DNA from: Eublepharis macularius
Lineage: Eukaryota; Chordata; Lepidosauria; Squamata; Eublepharidae
NCBI RefSeq assembly: GCF_028583425.1
Contig: NC_072796.1
Span: forward strand, 123,911,464-123,975,463
DNA length: 64,000 nucleotides
Direction of reading: 5' to 3'
Shown: piece by piece, positions 42,091 through 52,571 of the stretch
Numbering within the stretch: position 1 is the stretch's first letter
Layout of the letters: each line of letters begins with the position of its first letter
Translations under genes and position numbers: made by a program
Notes under the pieces: model-generated
The model's database searches: none
What the model was told of the DNA's origin: nothing
What the model saw: only the letters and a program-made list of their open reading frames with translations

Positions 42091-42522
42091 AATTCTACCA
42101 ACTCCAAGTTAGGAAATTCCTAGTGATTGGGGTGGGTGGGGGTGGAGCCTGGGGAGGGCGGAGTTTGAGAGCCAGTTGGGTGTAGTGGTTAAGAGCGTGG
42201 GACTCTGATCTGGAGAACAGGGTTTGATTCTCTGTGACTTTGGGTCAGTCACTGCTTCTAGGAGCTCTCTCAGCCCCACCCATCTCACAAGATGTTTGTT
42301 GTTGGGGTAATAATGACATACTTTGTAAACTGCTCTGATTGGGTGTTAAGTTGTCCTGAAGGGCAGTATATAAACTGAATGTTGTTATTGGGGAGGGGAA
42401 GAACCCCAGCCAGGTATAATGTCTTAGAGTCCACCCTACGAAGCTGCCATTTTCTCGGAGGTCTGGAGATCTGGTGTAATTCCAGGAGATCTCCAGCCAC
42501 CACATAGAAACTGGCAACCATA
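42091..42522. mobile_element. GGTTGCCAG-family repeat split by a tRNA-SINE
   Basis: The first part (accaactccaagttaggaaa, ggtggagcctggggagggcg) stops at about 42166. It resumes at about 42390 with ggggaggggaagaaccccag, gtcttagagtccaccctacg, tccaggagatctccagccac and aactggcaacca. Confidence 0.6.
42167..42389 (+). mobile_element. tRNA-derived SINE inserted in an older repeat
   Basis: It starts gagagccagttgggtgtagt and ggttaagagcgtgggactct (A-box), with B-box gggtttgattctctgtgact, then tttgggtcagtcactgcttc. The tail is tttgtaaactgctctgattg, ggtgttaagttgtcctgaag, ggcagtatataaactgaatg, ttgttatt. Confidence 0.75.
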
Positions 42523-43360
42523 AGTCTTCAAGTCACTGAACTGGTTTAAATCTTAAGCTGTGGTCCCTTGTGCCTATCATATTGAGAACCAAGCACTGGG
42601 ATTCGTCTTATTTATTTTTTTAGATCAAGGTGGTGTAATATTGTAGCTAAGATGGTCAGTTTTGTGTCTGGACGTTTTCACAAATAATTACTATGTGCAA
42701 GTGTCCCAAGGGCAGGAAAGAGCACCGCTGAGCTCTCTTGTGCCATTTGTGTACATACAGAAATGTTGTTCATCTGTAGGTCAGGACGCATATGTACAAT
42801 CCAGCCAATGTCAGTTTATTGCCAACTTTTTAGTTACGTGCAAGGCTCTAAATAACTTTCTACACTGGAATCAGTTGTGTGCGAATGTTGTTAACAATGG
42901 GTAGAAAATTGGAAGAAAGTCAGTGTTAAACCACATATATGTTCCTTCTAGTGATTGCTTTCAGTCCCTATTACACAAGCAGGAAATGCAAAAAGGGTTT
43001 CAGTCTTTGCAAGCGTAAAATGGCCTTTGTGTTGCCATCCTGGCTGCTCTTTACACTGGTTAGAGAAATGTGCTCAAAGGTTTGATTTGTTGTCTTTCGT
43101 ATCTTCCTGGTTAACCAGAGGGGTGGCAATGCCCTTTCTCCTCTTTTTCTTTTCGTGAACTGTGGGAAACACTTGTCCCCAGATGCCTTGTGGAGACATT
43201 TATGCATAGATAGGATATAGCTAGAGAGAATCCCAGAGCATGCTTTATTTTCTCTTTTTAAAAGGCTATGGAGCTCACATCTATCTGGAAGATTTTGTCC
43301 CCTACTTCTAAACATGTGCAGCTACCATGCAGCCACTTTGGGCTGCACAAGGCTCCATTA

Positions 43361-43527
43361 GGGTTGCTAACTTTGGGTTGGGAAAATTCCTCAACCCAGA
43401 GCCTGGGAAAGGTGGAGCAGCCACCCTCCAAAGCAGCTATTTTCTCCAGGGAACTGACCGCTGTAGTTTGGAGATCAGTTGTAATTCTGGGAGATCTCCA
43501 GGATCCCCCTGGAAATGGACAACCCTA
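43361..43527. mobile_element. GGTTGCCAG-family repeat, shortened
   Basis: Start gggttgctaactttgggttg, then gccaccctccaaagcagcta, ttttctccagggaactgacc, end tggaaatggacaaccct. The central part is deleted relative to other copies. Confidence 0.55.
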
Positions 43528-43712
43528 CAAGATAACAGCTCTAAGCCTATGTAACTGGCTGTGGTTATTCATGCCTTGTGCACATCCAGGCTAGACTACA
43601 GCAGTGCCTTCTGCATGGCGGCTGCTTTTGAACACTAGGAACTTCCATAAGTCTAAACACAGTCGCAAAGATTATTTGATGGCATTAGCTGTAGATTCCA
43701 TATTTCAGTAGT

Positions 43713-44046
43713 CAGGGTTGGTCTTAGTGATTCTGGGGCTGTGGGCAGAAGTCAAGGGGCCCCAGAATCACTGGGTGCGGTGGGTGGGGCAGTTTCAGGG
43801 CAGTGGACTGCAATCAGCTCTAGAGTAGTCGGGGAGCCCTCTCCTCCCAACCTACAGCTGATTGACAGCTGCTGCCTGAGATGGACCCTTGGTGGCGGTG
43901 GCGGTGCCTTGGAAGGCAGAGGGGAAGGCAGAGGGGACAGCCGTAGCTGGCAACCAGAGCGGCTTGGCAACTGGCAGCCCTCACACACCCCATCCCCATA
44001 TGTGGGTCTGGGGCAGTTACTCATCCCATAGCTAAGACCACCTATG
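43713..44046. mobile_element. hAT-like nonautonomous repeat (CAGGGTTGGTCTTAG ends)
   Basis: It starts cagggttggtcttagtgatt and ends atagctaagaccacctatg, inverse to each other with two changes. The flanks tcagtagt and tcaccagt agree at 6 of 8 bases, compatible with an aged 8-bp duplication. The interior is G+C-rich, with an ggaaggcagagggg direct repeat at 43910-43940. Confidence 0.45.
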
Positions 44047-44352
44047 TCACCAGTTTTAGAAGATCTAGACTAGCTGCCAGTTCAGTTCTGGGCTTAGTTC
44101 AGAGTGCCAAACATTTACCGCCATAAATGACCTGGGAACATGGTGTTTGAGGGACCACCTCTATCTCAACTGGTACATCAGTCCAGAGTTACTTTAGAAA
44201 CCCTGTTTTCTGTGTGTGGGTGAACAACAGAGGCAGAGCCTTCTCTGCTGGGGCTCCTGTGTATGGAATCCACAGATATTTGCTGGATCGTAAGCGGGTT
44301 TACATTCAGACCGCAAGCTAAAATGTTTTTGTTTGGTATCTAACTTCATCTA

Positions 44353-44537
44353 GCATATTTTTATACCTTTTTAAACTGATGTTCAGAGTGGCATACATGG
44401 TATCACTTCAACGACGCCGGTGAGGTTGGCTGAGTGACTGAATGGCACAAGGTTATCTTGTGAACTTAACGGCATAGTAGGGATTTTAACTTGGGTGTTC
44501 TGGAGCCTAGTTTAACCACTACTCCATATTACCTCCT
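44353..44537 (-). mobile_element. tRNA-derived SINE, minus orientation, diverged
   Basis: Reversed SINE blocks: gaggttggctgagtgactga, atggcacaaggttatcttgt, agggattttaacttgggtgt, ctagtttaaccactactcca. Confidence 0.5.
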
Positions 44538-44844
44538 AGGTCTTTACTTGCTTGATTTCAGTATTGCATGTGATTTTTTAAAATTTGCCCCTCCCTGTTC
44601 CTAGATTGTATTATGCTGGCTCTTATAAACTGTCCTCCTACTGTTGTTTAGTTGTGGCCCATAATTTTATTGCTGGTTTCTGGTCCTCTTCGTTAAGTGA
44701 TTCTTTTCTCTTTTAATTTGTCTATTGATTAGCAGACACCTTGGGAGCTACGCTGATGAATGCTTCAAATAAATATTATAAAACATGATCTTTTGCTGTG
44801 GTTGCTTTTCAGTCCCTCTTTGTGCAATAGGTCTTACTTGTAAC

Positions 44845-45065
44845 CGGGGCTTTTTTTTTTCCAGCTGGAACGCGGTGGAACGGAGTTCCGGAACCTCTTG
44901 AAAATGGTCACATGGCTGGTGGCCCCGCCCCCTGATCTCCGCGGAGGGCAATCTAAACTCCCCTCTGTCTGGAGATCAGGGGGCGGGGCCACCAGCCATG
45001 TGACCATTTTCTCCGAGGGCAACCCACTGAATTCTACCACCTCTTTTCCCAGAAAAAAAGCCCTG
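44845..45065. mobile_element. hAT-type MITE with palindromic body, copy 3 (youngest)
   Basis: It starts CGGGGCTTTTTTTTTTCCAG and ends CCCAGAAAAAAAGCCCTG. It is flanked by a perfect 8-bp duplication CTTGTAAC (44837-44844 and 45066-45073). Inside, gtcacatggctggtggcccc, gccccctgatctcc and their inverse copies form long arms. Confidence 0.85.
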
Positions 45066-45073
45066 CTTGTAAC

Positions 45074-46585
45074 AGTACGCATAAGATCATAGCCTTGGTT
45101 GGGAATAAGTCTAACTAAAATCCCCATTAGGGTGAATCTTATCCCTTCTGTCCTACCACTCCACTGAGCAACATTTATTTATTCAAATATTTATGTCCCA
45201 CGGTTCCTTTTGGCTCAAGTCTGAGGTCTTCCTCCAGTGTAAGGAGCCTTCCTCCAATTTAAGCGGCTCTCTCATTGGAAGAAGAGCTGCTTAAGCTGGA
45301 GAAAGACTTCTTCAAGGATGGTTGGATCTACTCCATTGGAACTTATTTCTAAGTAAAAACGGTTAGGCTCAGGTTATAAGCATGTTTCCTGAAATAGGTA
45401 CCTTGCAGGTGCATTTTTAAATAGGACAGCCCCCTCTCTTTTTTTTGTAAACTGGCACTGTCTCTCTACCTTTAATATAAACCCGCCACACAGAAATTTG
45501 GCAGGTAAAGCTTTTTTCCTGGCATGTCATTAAGTGGTGGAAAAAGCTTAACCTGTTAATCTCCGTGCCAGGAAAAAAATTCAGCTACTAGATTTCTGTA
45601 TGTCAGACTGTTGTTAAAGGGGCAAGAGGAGAAAAACTGGAGCTGTTGGTTCAGGGGAGGAAGTATTTATAGCTGTGAAACCCAATGAAATCATGGGATT
45701 AATTGCTGCAACATGTTGGTGGTCCCTGGTTTAGGTGTGTGTGTTTTAATGGAGTAGTTTAGCAGTCTAAATCCATTAAAGTCAATGGGCTTAGAAGGCT
45801 GTAACTAGGATTGCACTATAATTCGTGAAGAACCAAGGTCACTGAAGGCTGTTTGCCATGTCCCCCTAAATAGAAGACAAGTTGTTTACAGCCATGTTAG
45901 TCCAAAAGTAAAACTTATTAAGCCCCAAACACCATTGATGTAGTTCCTTTATTAGAACCATCTCCATGACCCAGAACAGTGTGCAAGATTTTGAGTTTTC
46001 CAGGATTCTTCATCAGGCAAGATGTTACACAATAAAAAAAGAGGAAAGAAACCGATATTTCAAGTCAGCAGTGATCTGAAGACCCTCTTGTGCCAGAATG
46101 TGGTGCGAGTTCTGGCAGGAAAAAGAAAATTCAGGTTGGTGCTGGCTAGCAGGCATAAAAGCAAGAGGCAATAAAACAATTAAACTCCATAGCATCAGAT
46201 CCCGTTGATGTTTGTAATCACTTTGCCTTATCCATCCAGACTTGTCCCGCTTCAGAAGAAAGTTATATGTTCAGAACTGTTATATGTTTGAGCACTGGAT
46301 GCAGGAGACAATATTTGGCACTGAAACCCGGCTGCCATGGGTCTTGATCTGGTACGGCCTCCAACACAGCTCTGGGAGAGGGACATCAACTGGACCAGAT
46401 AACATGACAAAGCCATTTTCAATTGATTCCTTTCTGCTATAACATTGCACACACCACACACCTCAAGCAACTTTTATAACACTGGGCCAAAGAACGGATC
46501 CTTTCTCTTTGTCTATTATCTGACCACTGCAGCTTCCTCTTATCTGGTCTTCTTTTGATGTACCTCAACGCCCTCACCTCTGTCT
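45074..46585. other. Candidate COL14A1 intron 1; small foldback and old repeat fragments
   Basis: A foldback lies at 45493-45601 (agaaatttggcaggtaaagc, ttttttcctggca against tgccaggaaaaaaattcagc, tactagatttct). About 45200-45300 has partly inverted tccaatttaagcggctctct and agagctgcttaagctggaga blocks. About 45890-46030 (cagccatgttagtccaaaag, gattcttcatcaggcaagat) may be a very old Penelope-type terminus. No exon was seen. Confidence 0.4.
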
Positions 46586-46925
46586 AGGGCTCCCAGGTCC
46601 CCCAGTGGGGGCAAGGGATCCTCCACCCTCCGCCCCCCCTCCACCACCCACCTGGCCAGTGGGGGGGGGATGTTGGGGGAACAGGCCTCTCGGGATGGTG
46701 CAACAATGTCACTCCTGGGAGAGACATCATTGTACCGCCCCAGGAGCACTCTCATGCTTTGCAGCGGGCCAATTTGACCACCAAATTGGCTTGCTGTGAA
46801 GCATGGAAGCATACCCAGGGCCCTGCATGATGACATCATTTCCTGGAAGTGACATCATCGTGTCACCCTGGGACTTCAAAAAAGTGCTGAGTCTCTCCTC
46901 CCAGTAGGAGGATAAGGCAATCTTA
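46586..46925. mobile_element. MITE-like repeat of the GGTCCC/atgacatca family
   Basis: It contains agggctcccaggtcccccag, gggacaatgtcactcctggg-like blocks, tgatgacatcatttcctgga, agtgacatcatcgtgtcacc and caatttgaccaccaaattgg. It is related to 29998-30271 and 62435-62627. Confidence 0.5.
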
Positions 46926-47547
46926 CTTCTATCTAGCACTCTACTGCCAAAACCATTCATCTCTTTCATCATTCTGACCATGTGCAATGTCCTCTTGAAA
47001 GTTCTTTCAGCTCTTAGAGTCAGCACCAACCACCTAAGAACGTAAGAATAGTCCAGCGGTCCTTCTATCTAGCATCCTGTTGGAGGGCCAACAACAGGGA
47101 ATAGAAGGCTGAGTCTTTCCCTGAGGTTGTCTCCTGGCACTGGTGTTCAGAGGTTCACCTCGCCTCAAAACTCCCTTTTCCCATGAAGACTTGTCACACT
47201 TCCTCCATCCCCTCCCCTATGGAAACTAAACCTAGGAAGAACTACATATCCTTCCCCTGTTTATCCCTGCATTCATTCCCCCTCCTCTTCTGTTGCCTCC
47301 CGTTTCAATTTTTAGATTGTAAACCCCACAGGGCAAGGACTGGTGGCCTGCTCTGTCAATTGTTATTCAATTCAATGCTGTTCATATCAATTTTAGAGTG
47401 TTTTTAATGTGTATAATGTACTCCTTGCTTCCCTAATAATTTGCGAATTAGGCCTGGAGAAAATCGTTCTGTTGGTTGAATAGAAGTGTAATGTGTAAAA
47501 ATGGACAGCTGAAGCTTTTATTGGTAAATAACATTCATTAAGCCAGA
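46926..47547. other. Intronic sequence with an old LINE/SINE fragment
   Basis: About 47030-47165 (cctaagaacgtaagaatagt, gtccttctatctagcatcct, ggcactggtgttcagaggtt) resembles a common diverged reptilian interspersed repeat. Nothing else was recognised. Confidence 0.35.
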
Positions 47548-47764
47548 GAGCCAAACTACAAGAGATGCCTGACACGTGGAAGACACACGTCAGTTTCCTG
47601 CAAGTTTCCACAGGAAATATAGTGAGAATGAACCTCTGTCAGGGAGAAGAGGGAACATCTCCTCTCTCGCTGGCAGAGGTTCCTTCTCACTACATTTCCC
47701 ATGGAAACTTGTGGGAAACTGACGCGTGTCCTCCACATGTCAGCTGTCTCTTGTAGTTTAGCTC
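47548..47764. mobile_element. Palindromic MITE, GAGCCAAACTACAAG tips, third interior type, copy 5
   Basis: It opens GAGCCAAACTACAAGAGATG and closes TGTCTCTTGTAGTTTAGCTC. The arms gtcagtttcctgcaagtttc, aggaaatatagtgagaatga and acctctgtca face their inverse. The tips match the DEPTOR-intron MITEs while the arms are mostly different. The flanks are AGA and TGA. Confidence 0.6.
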
Positions 47765-47792
47765 TGAGTTAAAAGGTGGTGGGGGTGGAAAG

Positions 47793-47972
47793 TGCCATTA
47801 AGTCATAGCTGACTTATGGCGATCCCTGCTGGGGTTTTCAAGGCAAGAGACTAACACAGGAGGTTTGCCATTGCCTGTGTTGGAGGTCTCCCATCCAATT
47901 ACTAACCAATGCCAACCCTGTTTAGCTTCTGAAATCTGATGAGATTGGGCTTGCCTGGGCTATCCAGATCCA
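47793..47972 (-). mobile_element. 5S-rRNA-derived SINE, minus orientation
   Basis: On the + strand: tail gtgccattaagtcatagctg, acttatggcgatccctgctg; body gtttgccattgcctgtgttg; head ggaggtctcccatccaatta, accctgtttagcttctgaaa, tctgatgagattgggcttgc. The - strand gives the normal order. Confidence 0.8.
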
Positions 47973-49361
47973 AGTGTGTTAAAGGGATATGACTTTTTTT
48001 TATCCAAGCAGTTGGCAGCCCTGTTCATTGCTTCCCTAAAGAGTCTAGAGTCATCCATCTTACCTGTTTGCTACGAAGAGCTTCACTTGCTTGTTTCTAG
48101 CACACCAAAGTATTTCTAAAGACCCTGGGGCTTTTTTTCTGGCCAGCTGGCAGCCCTACCCAGAATAGAGCTGCCAACCAGTCAGGGATTCCCTGTCTTC
48201 CAATCGGTCTAACCACTAAATTGAGCTGAAGGCATATGATACTGTAATGATGTTGAGGCAAAGCAGGAGTACGAACTTGGATGGGAGACTGATAGGGAAC
48301 CCTACACATGCCTTTTTGAATGTTCTAGAGATGGGCAGTAATAAAGGCATGTTTTGGCAGCTCTGAAAATCCAGCTCATCAGTGTTTATTTGTCTCTGTT
48401 CTGGTAGCAGGCAAACAAGACATGGGCAAGAGATCCTTTGCTCTGACTAGGGGGCTGGCAAGCCTATATTTGAGTTTCATTTAGTTAACTTCATGTATAT
48501 CCCACCTTTCTCCTCAAATGGGGACCCAAAGAGGCTCAGAACAAAACAAAGTACAATAATACAGAAAAAAAGACATGAGAAGAGGGGAAAGCTTTTAAAT
48601 ATAGAGCATATCCCCCCTTTTTTCACTGTCCCAAGAGATTGTCCTGCTGGCTTTAACCTACAACTCTTAGACTAAAACACGTTGGGGTTGTGCCCCACTT
48701 CAAGGTACCCTCAGGCCATAACTAGGAGAAAGGTGTTACAAGCTGGCAGCTGTCTTCCCACAATTCCTCCTCCTGCTCAGTGTAATACTTGTGCTTGCCT
48801 TTGATTGTAAGTACAGAGCCATGGATGGCAGCTATTCCAGCTTAATAGAACTTGAGTTTTTAAAAAAGTGTCATCTGGAATGTATGTCGTGTGCCTGAGA
48901 AAGTTTTGTGCTCCCTAATTCTGCTTACAGACATCTGTTCTACATTCCCCTGAGTGGGCTGCAACCAGGGAGCATATGCACACAGGCAAATATTTCTTAC
49001 ATGTGGCTACTATGTGAAGAGCACAACTGCTAGGCAGATGTGCAGATGAAAGCATTGTCCTTCCTTTCCTTATATTTTCTGTAGCCGGTTATGATGAACC
49101 TCCCTTCACTCCCCTACTCTGAGGCAGATTTCCCCTCCAAAATCTAAGTTTGCCTGCTTTGGCTGAGCAGCCTCAAGTAGCGTGTCTTTAGCTGTGGTTT
49201 TAAAGTGTCCCATGCTGAGAAATTGTTATACTTTTGGCTTTAGCCCAGCGCAGGAACTTAATGTGTGGAAATGCAGGATCCCTCTTCTGTGTGTACGAAA
49301 TGGCACTGAAGGCTGAACAATGTTCAAAAGAAATAGAAACTTTATTTTACAGGAATAAGGG
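47973..49361. other. Intronic sequence, mostly unrecognised
   Basis: About 48240-48300 (gcaaagcaggagtacgaact, tggatgggagactgataggg) looks like a 5S-SINE head fragment. About 48485-48560 (tatatcccacctttctcctc, aaagaggctcagaac) looks like an old LINE-like fragment. The rest is unassigned. Confidence 0.4.
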
Positions 49362-49773
49362 CAGGACTCATTTTGAGGGGGAACGCAGTTCCAGCAGTTC
49401 CCCAAAGAGGTCACATGTCATGTGGCCCCGCCCACCTGACTCTTGGCCATTTTGGGCCCATTTCAGCCTGGATTGGGGCCGAAATGGCCTGGATCAGGCC
49501 TCTGACAGGTGGTGGGTCACTCTCTCACTCAGCAGTGGCCCGATCCTGACCATTTTGGGCCCCTTTTTGGCCATTTTCAGCCCCTTTTTGCCATTTTGGG
49601 CCCAATTTCGGCCCTGAACGGCCAGGATTGGGTCCAAAACAGCTAGGATAGGTGATGTCAGGGGGTGTGGCATATGCAAATCAGTTATGCTCATGACACA
49701 CTTCTGGTGATGGCAAGGGGTGTGGCATATGCTAATGAGTTCCTCCAGCTCTTTTTCTATGAAATGACCCCTG
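49362..49773. mobile_element. hAT-type nonautonomous transposon (CAGGACTCATTTT ends)
   Basis: It starts CAGGACTCATTTTGAGGGGG and ends TATGAAATGACCCCTG. The flanking 8-bp duplication AATAAGGG is perfect (49354-49361 and 49774-49781). The interior repeats ccattttgggcc and its complement (49448, 49551, 49591). The end motif is distinct from the CAGGGCTTTTTT elements, although gaggtcacatgtcatgtggc and ggccccgcccacctgac recall their body. Confidence 0.78.
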
Positions 49774-49781
49774 AATAAGGG

Positions 49782-50083
49782 TAGTCGGGAACAAAAGTGC
49801 TGAGGTAAAACTTGCTGGTAGAACAAAATACTCTTTAAGTTTCAGGCAAAACATTTTCATTTAAGCTTAGTTTCAGTGTTCCTAGTTCTTATTAGTGAGA
49901 GGTGTTAGGTTCAGTACTTCAATTTCAGTAACAATGTTTCTTCACAGAGTTCTCATTTTAAACTTAGGTTTCCAGACATTAGTTCAACACAGTTCTCCCT
50001 TTACAACAGACCTGGGGTCCTCCTTAGAGCCAAACCCTCTTCTAGACACTGGGCAGGAATTATTCCTTTTCACCTAAGAAGAC
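49782..50083. other. Sequence upstream of the orphan membrane-protein frame
   Basis: AT-rich, with no recognised promoter. It and the sequence left of the hAT element (to about 49320) appear continuous with the orphan unit. No LTR ends could be defined. Confidence 0.35.
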
Positions 50084-50788
50084 ATGATCCTATCCACTTG
50101 GTTTGAATGGGAGTCTCCACTTAACTACCCACTCATTCCGCTAATAACACATGCCCAGCCCTATCTTGGTTGTGTAAATGGGTTTCAGCTTGTGCTGGCT
50201 TTGACACTTGAAATTTCTTTACTAGAATTATTCCTCAAAACAAAAGTGTTGGGCTGGGACTGCACTTGTGGCTCATCAATGGCTGCAAATGTCATGATAG
50301 GCGTAACAAGGCCTCACCAAGATCAGACAAGTGAAAAACTGTTGGAGATACAGGAACAGCTGGCCTCAGCCCAGGAGGTGAATGCTGATAACCTCAACTG
50401 GTGGAAAGAGCTCTTGGAAATCTTGCTTCCAGTACTGGCATTCATTTTGATTGCAGTAATTGTCATCTTATTGTTGGTCCTTCATGGGTATCTAAGCAGA
50501 TCCAGTTCAACATCAGATTTGCCTGGCATCGAGGATATAGCCTCTCCAATAGACAAATCTACTTCAACATCAGATTTGCCTGGTGTCAGGGATATAGCCT
50601 CTCCAATAAACAGATCCACTTCAACATCAGATTTGCCTGTCATCGAGGATATAGCCTCTCCAATAGATAAATCAGCTGATCAGCTTCCAGGCTGCTGTGG
50701 TGTTTCTCCAAAGCCCAGGAAAAAAAAGCATTCTGGGCAAAATAAGGACACATTGCCAAATAAAAATGGCCTTTTCTGCATCAAGTGA
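50084..50788 (+). CDS. Unrecognised single-pass membrane protein with three 19-residue repeats
   Basis: I do not recognise this 234-codon frame. The N-terminal part (about 34-51) is hydrophobic. A charged helical stretch (83-110, SEKLLEIQEQLASAQEVNAD) leads into NWWKELLE and a strong membrane segment at about 113-133 (ILLPVLAFILIAVIVILLLV). Residues 141-197 are three near-identical 19-residue repeats (STSDLPGIEDIASPIDK type), then CC at 204-205 and a basic PKPRKKKH at 209-216. An alternative start is Met 66 (50279). Poly(A) signals follow at 50823 and, beyond the L1 insertion, at 57102. The repeats keep frame, with mostly conservative changes, which hints at past selection. Alternatives: the end of a retroviral envelope-like gene, a retrocopy, or chance. 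Being an intronic frame without splice evidence, it is at best provisional. Confidence 0.35.
   Translation: MILSTWFEWESPLNYPLIPLITHAQPYLGCVNGFQLVLALTLEISLLELFLKTKVLGWDCTCGSSMAANVMIGVTRPHQDQTSEKLLEIQEQLASAQEVNADNLNWWKELLEILLPVLAFILIAVIVILLLVLHGYLSRSSSTSDLPGIEDIASPIDKSTSTSDLPGVRDIASPINRSTSTSDLPVIEDIASPIDKSADQLPGCCGVSPKPRKKKHSGQNKDTLPNKNGLFCIK
50504..50674 (+). repeat. 57-bp coding tandem repeat, three copies
   Basis: Units 50504-50560, 50561-50617 and 50618-50674, each containing ttcaacatcagatttgcctg and gatatagcctctccaata. They differ at a few bases per pair, and the period is a multiple of three. Confidence 0.93.
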
Positions 50789-50822
50789 GAGGATTAAATA
50801 TTCAACCTGCTGCTGTAAGTGA

Positions 50823-50828
50823 AATAAA
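50823..50828 (+). terminator. Poly(A) signal-like AATAAA after the orphan frame
   Basis: AATAAA in agtgaaataaatttcaccct, 35 bases past the stop codon of the orphan frame and 20 bases before the L1 target duplication. Confidence 0.3.
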
Positions 50829-50864
50829 TTTCACCCTGATGACATCATCCCAGACCATGATTTG

Positions 50865-51776
50865 AGACTTCCGGTTTGGGATTCATGGAGGTCTAACGCA
50901 GCTCCATTCGCGGAGCTGACCGGACTGCCGTTTTAACCGGCCGGAGGGGTGAAAATAGCCCGCGGCCGACTGCTCTCAGGCGGGGAGCAGGCAAAGAACG
51001 CTCAAGACCCTAGGGTGAGTTAGATCTCGGACGAGGGGGGGCTCTACCCAACGAGTCTCCCCCCCGATCCTTGAGGTCCCACCTTGCGACGGGTCGGCTA
51101 TAATCTCTGCGGCAGTTTTGGGGCCAATTCGGCTGGCATAAGACCTACATACCCAAGCTTCGATTGGGGAAGGAAGCTGAGAGGAGAATTTAAGATCGAA
51201 ACAGCGATTACAACCCGAGAAAGGTGAAGAGAAGGTAAAGATCGCTATCTTTTGAAACGGGACAGATTGACAAAAACAGAGAGGAAAGAAAGTAGATTTT
51301 TAAACTGCAACAGACTAGTGAAAAGGAGGTGAAGACTCGGCAGGAGTTGTATTTTAAAAGAGACTAAGTTTAAAGAAGTTATTACAGAAATCGGACTATT
51401 GTTTTGAATACCTGTGGTTTTGGAGCTGTGGGAAAAAGACACCATCGCGAGACCTGTTGTGGGAAGACGGGAGACAGGAAGTGCGTAACAACAATAGAGT
51501 GGCTGGAGAGAAGCGGCCCTTGCCGAAGGACAGGAAGTAGGGAATCGCCATTTTTGAAAGGGGAAGGGTCGCGGCTTCAGCGGAAGAGGAAGTAGGCCAT
51601 TTTGGATTACAATAACATAGAGAAACCATAGAGAAAAGACGCCCGACATTTTGGACACTTTAAAATTTAATTTTGGCAAAGATCGGGACATTTGAAAAAA
51701 GAAAAACGTTTAATTATACGCCACGGAGTTAAGGAAGAGAGCAGATTCGTGGGAGCGAGCTAAAGCAAGCCCCACG
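50865..51776 (+). promoter_or_regulatory. L1 5' UTR with presumed internal promoter
   Basis: It begins gagacttccggtttgggatt and is CpG-rich for the first 300 bases (cattcgcggagctgaccgga, cccgcggccgactgctctca). In other vertebrates the L1 5' UTR carries the RNA polymerase II promoter; that role here is inferred from position. Confidence 0.6.
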
Positions 51777-52571
51777 ATGTCGAAAAAAGAGTGGCAATCG
51801 GCAATAGAAAATCTGGATAAAAATCTGGACAAAAAACTTGTAGACATGATTAAAGAACTTAAAGACACGAAATTGGAGCTTATTAAGGAGGTTAAAGAGG
51901 TCACACAGACAGTAAAGTCGGAGCTGTCAGAAGTGAAAAAAGGTATGGAAACGATTAGTAGTGAATTACAAGGAACGCAGCAGAGAGTTAAAACAGTAGA
52001 AGACGCGATGGAGAATTTAATAGACACGCAACAAACAGAGATGAGACTGGTGAAGGGGAGGATGTCAGTTGCAGAAACTAAACACATGGAGAAGCAGCTT
52101 CGTTTTCGTGGTCTGCCAGAAGTGGAAGGGAAGTCAGCGCAAGAACAGATGACTGAGGTGTTGGCTGAGTACCTGGGGAAGGAGGAGGAGGAAGTTGTGG
52201 CTATCCTAGATGTGGCGTACCGTGTGAACTCGAGAATTGCAACCCAGAGGAAACTACCAAGGGATGTGATTGTGCAGTTTACAACTAGAAACATGAAAGA
52301 GAGGATTGTGACAAAACAGTTTCAAGATCCATTGGAGATTGATGGCAAGACGATCATCATAATGAAGGAACTGCCCAGATCAGTGTTATTGGATCGGAAA
52401 AAATATAAAGTGCTAATTCAGACTTTGAAGGACATGAATATCAGGTACAGATGGGAGCTACCGGAAGGAGTGTCCTTTGAGTTTGGAGGGGCAAAAAAAC
52501 GCATCAGATCTGCGCGGGAGATGGAGCGATTTATTAAGGACAATGAAAAAGACTTACCAACAAAACTATGA
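51777..52571 (+). CDS. L1 ORF1 protein (RNA-binding nucleic-acid chaperone)
   Basis: There are 264 codons, starting ATGTCGAAAAAAGAG. ORF1p trimerises and coats L1 RNA to form the retrotransposition particle. Residues about 5-95 are a heptad-rich coiled coil (repeated Leu/Ile/Val with Lys/Glu, for example LVDMIKELKDTKLELIKEVK). About 100-190 matches the RRM-like central domain (EKQLRFRGLPEVEGKSAQEQ, then DVIVQFTTRNMKERIV). About 195-255 is the basic C-terminal domain (LLDRKKYKVLIQTLKDMNIR, FEFGGAKKRIRSA). The length is somewhat below the mammalian protein because of a short N terminus. The last codons overlap ORF2 through ATGA at 52568-52571. Confidence 0.92.
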   Translation: MSKKEWQSAIENLDKNLDKKLVDMIKELKDTKLELIKEVKEVTQTVKSELSEVKKGMETISSELQGTQQRVKTVEDAMENLIDTQQTEMRLVKGRMSVAETKHMEKQLRFRGLPEVEGKSAQEQMTEVLAEYLGKEEEEVVAILDVAYRVNSRIATQRKLPRDVIVQFTTRNMKERIVTKQFQDPLEIDGKTIIIMKELPRSVLLDRKKYKVLIQTLKDMNIRYRWELPEGVSFEFGGAKKRIRSAREMERFIKDNEKDLPTKL

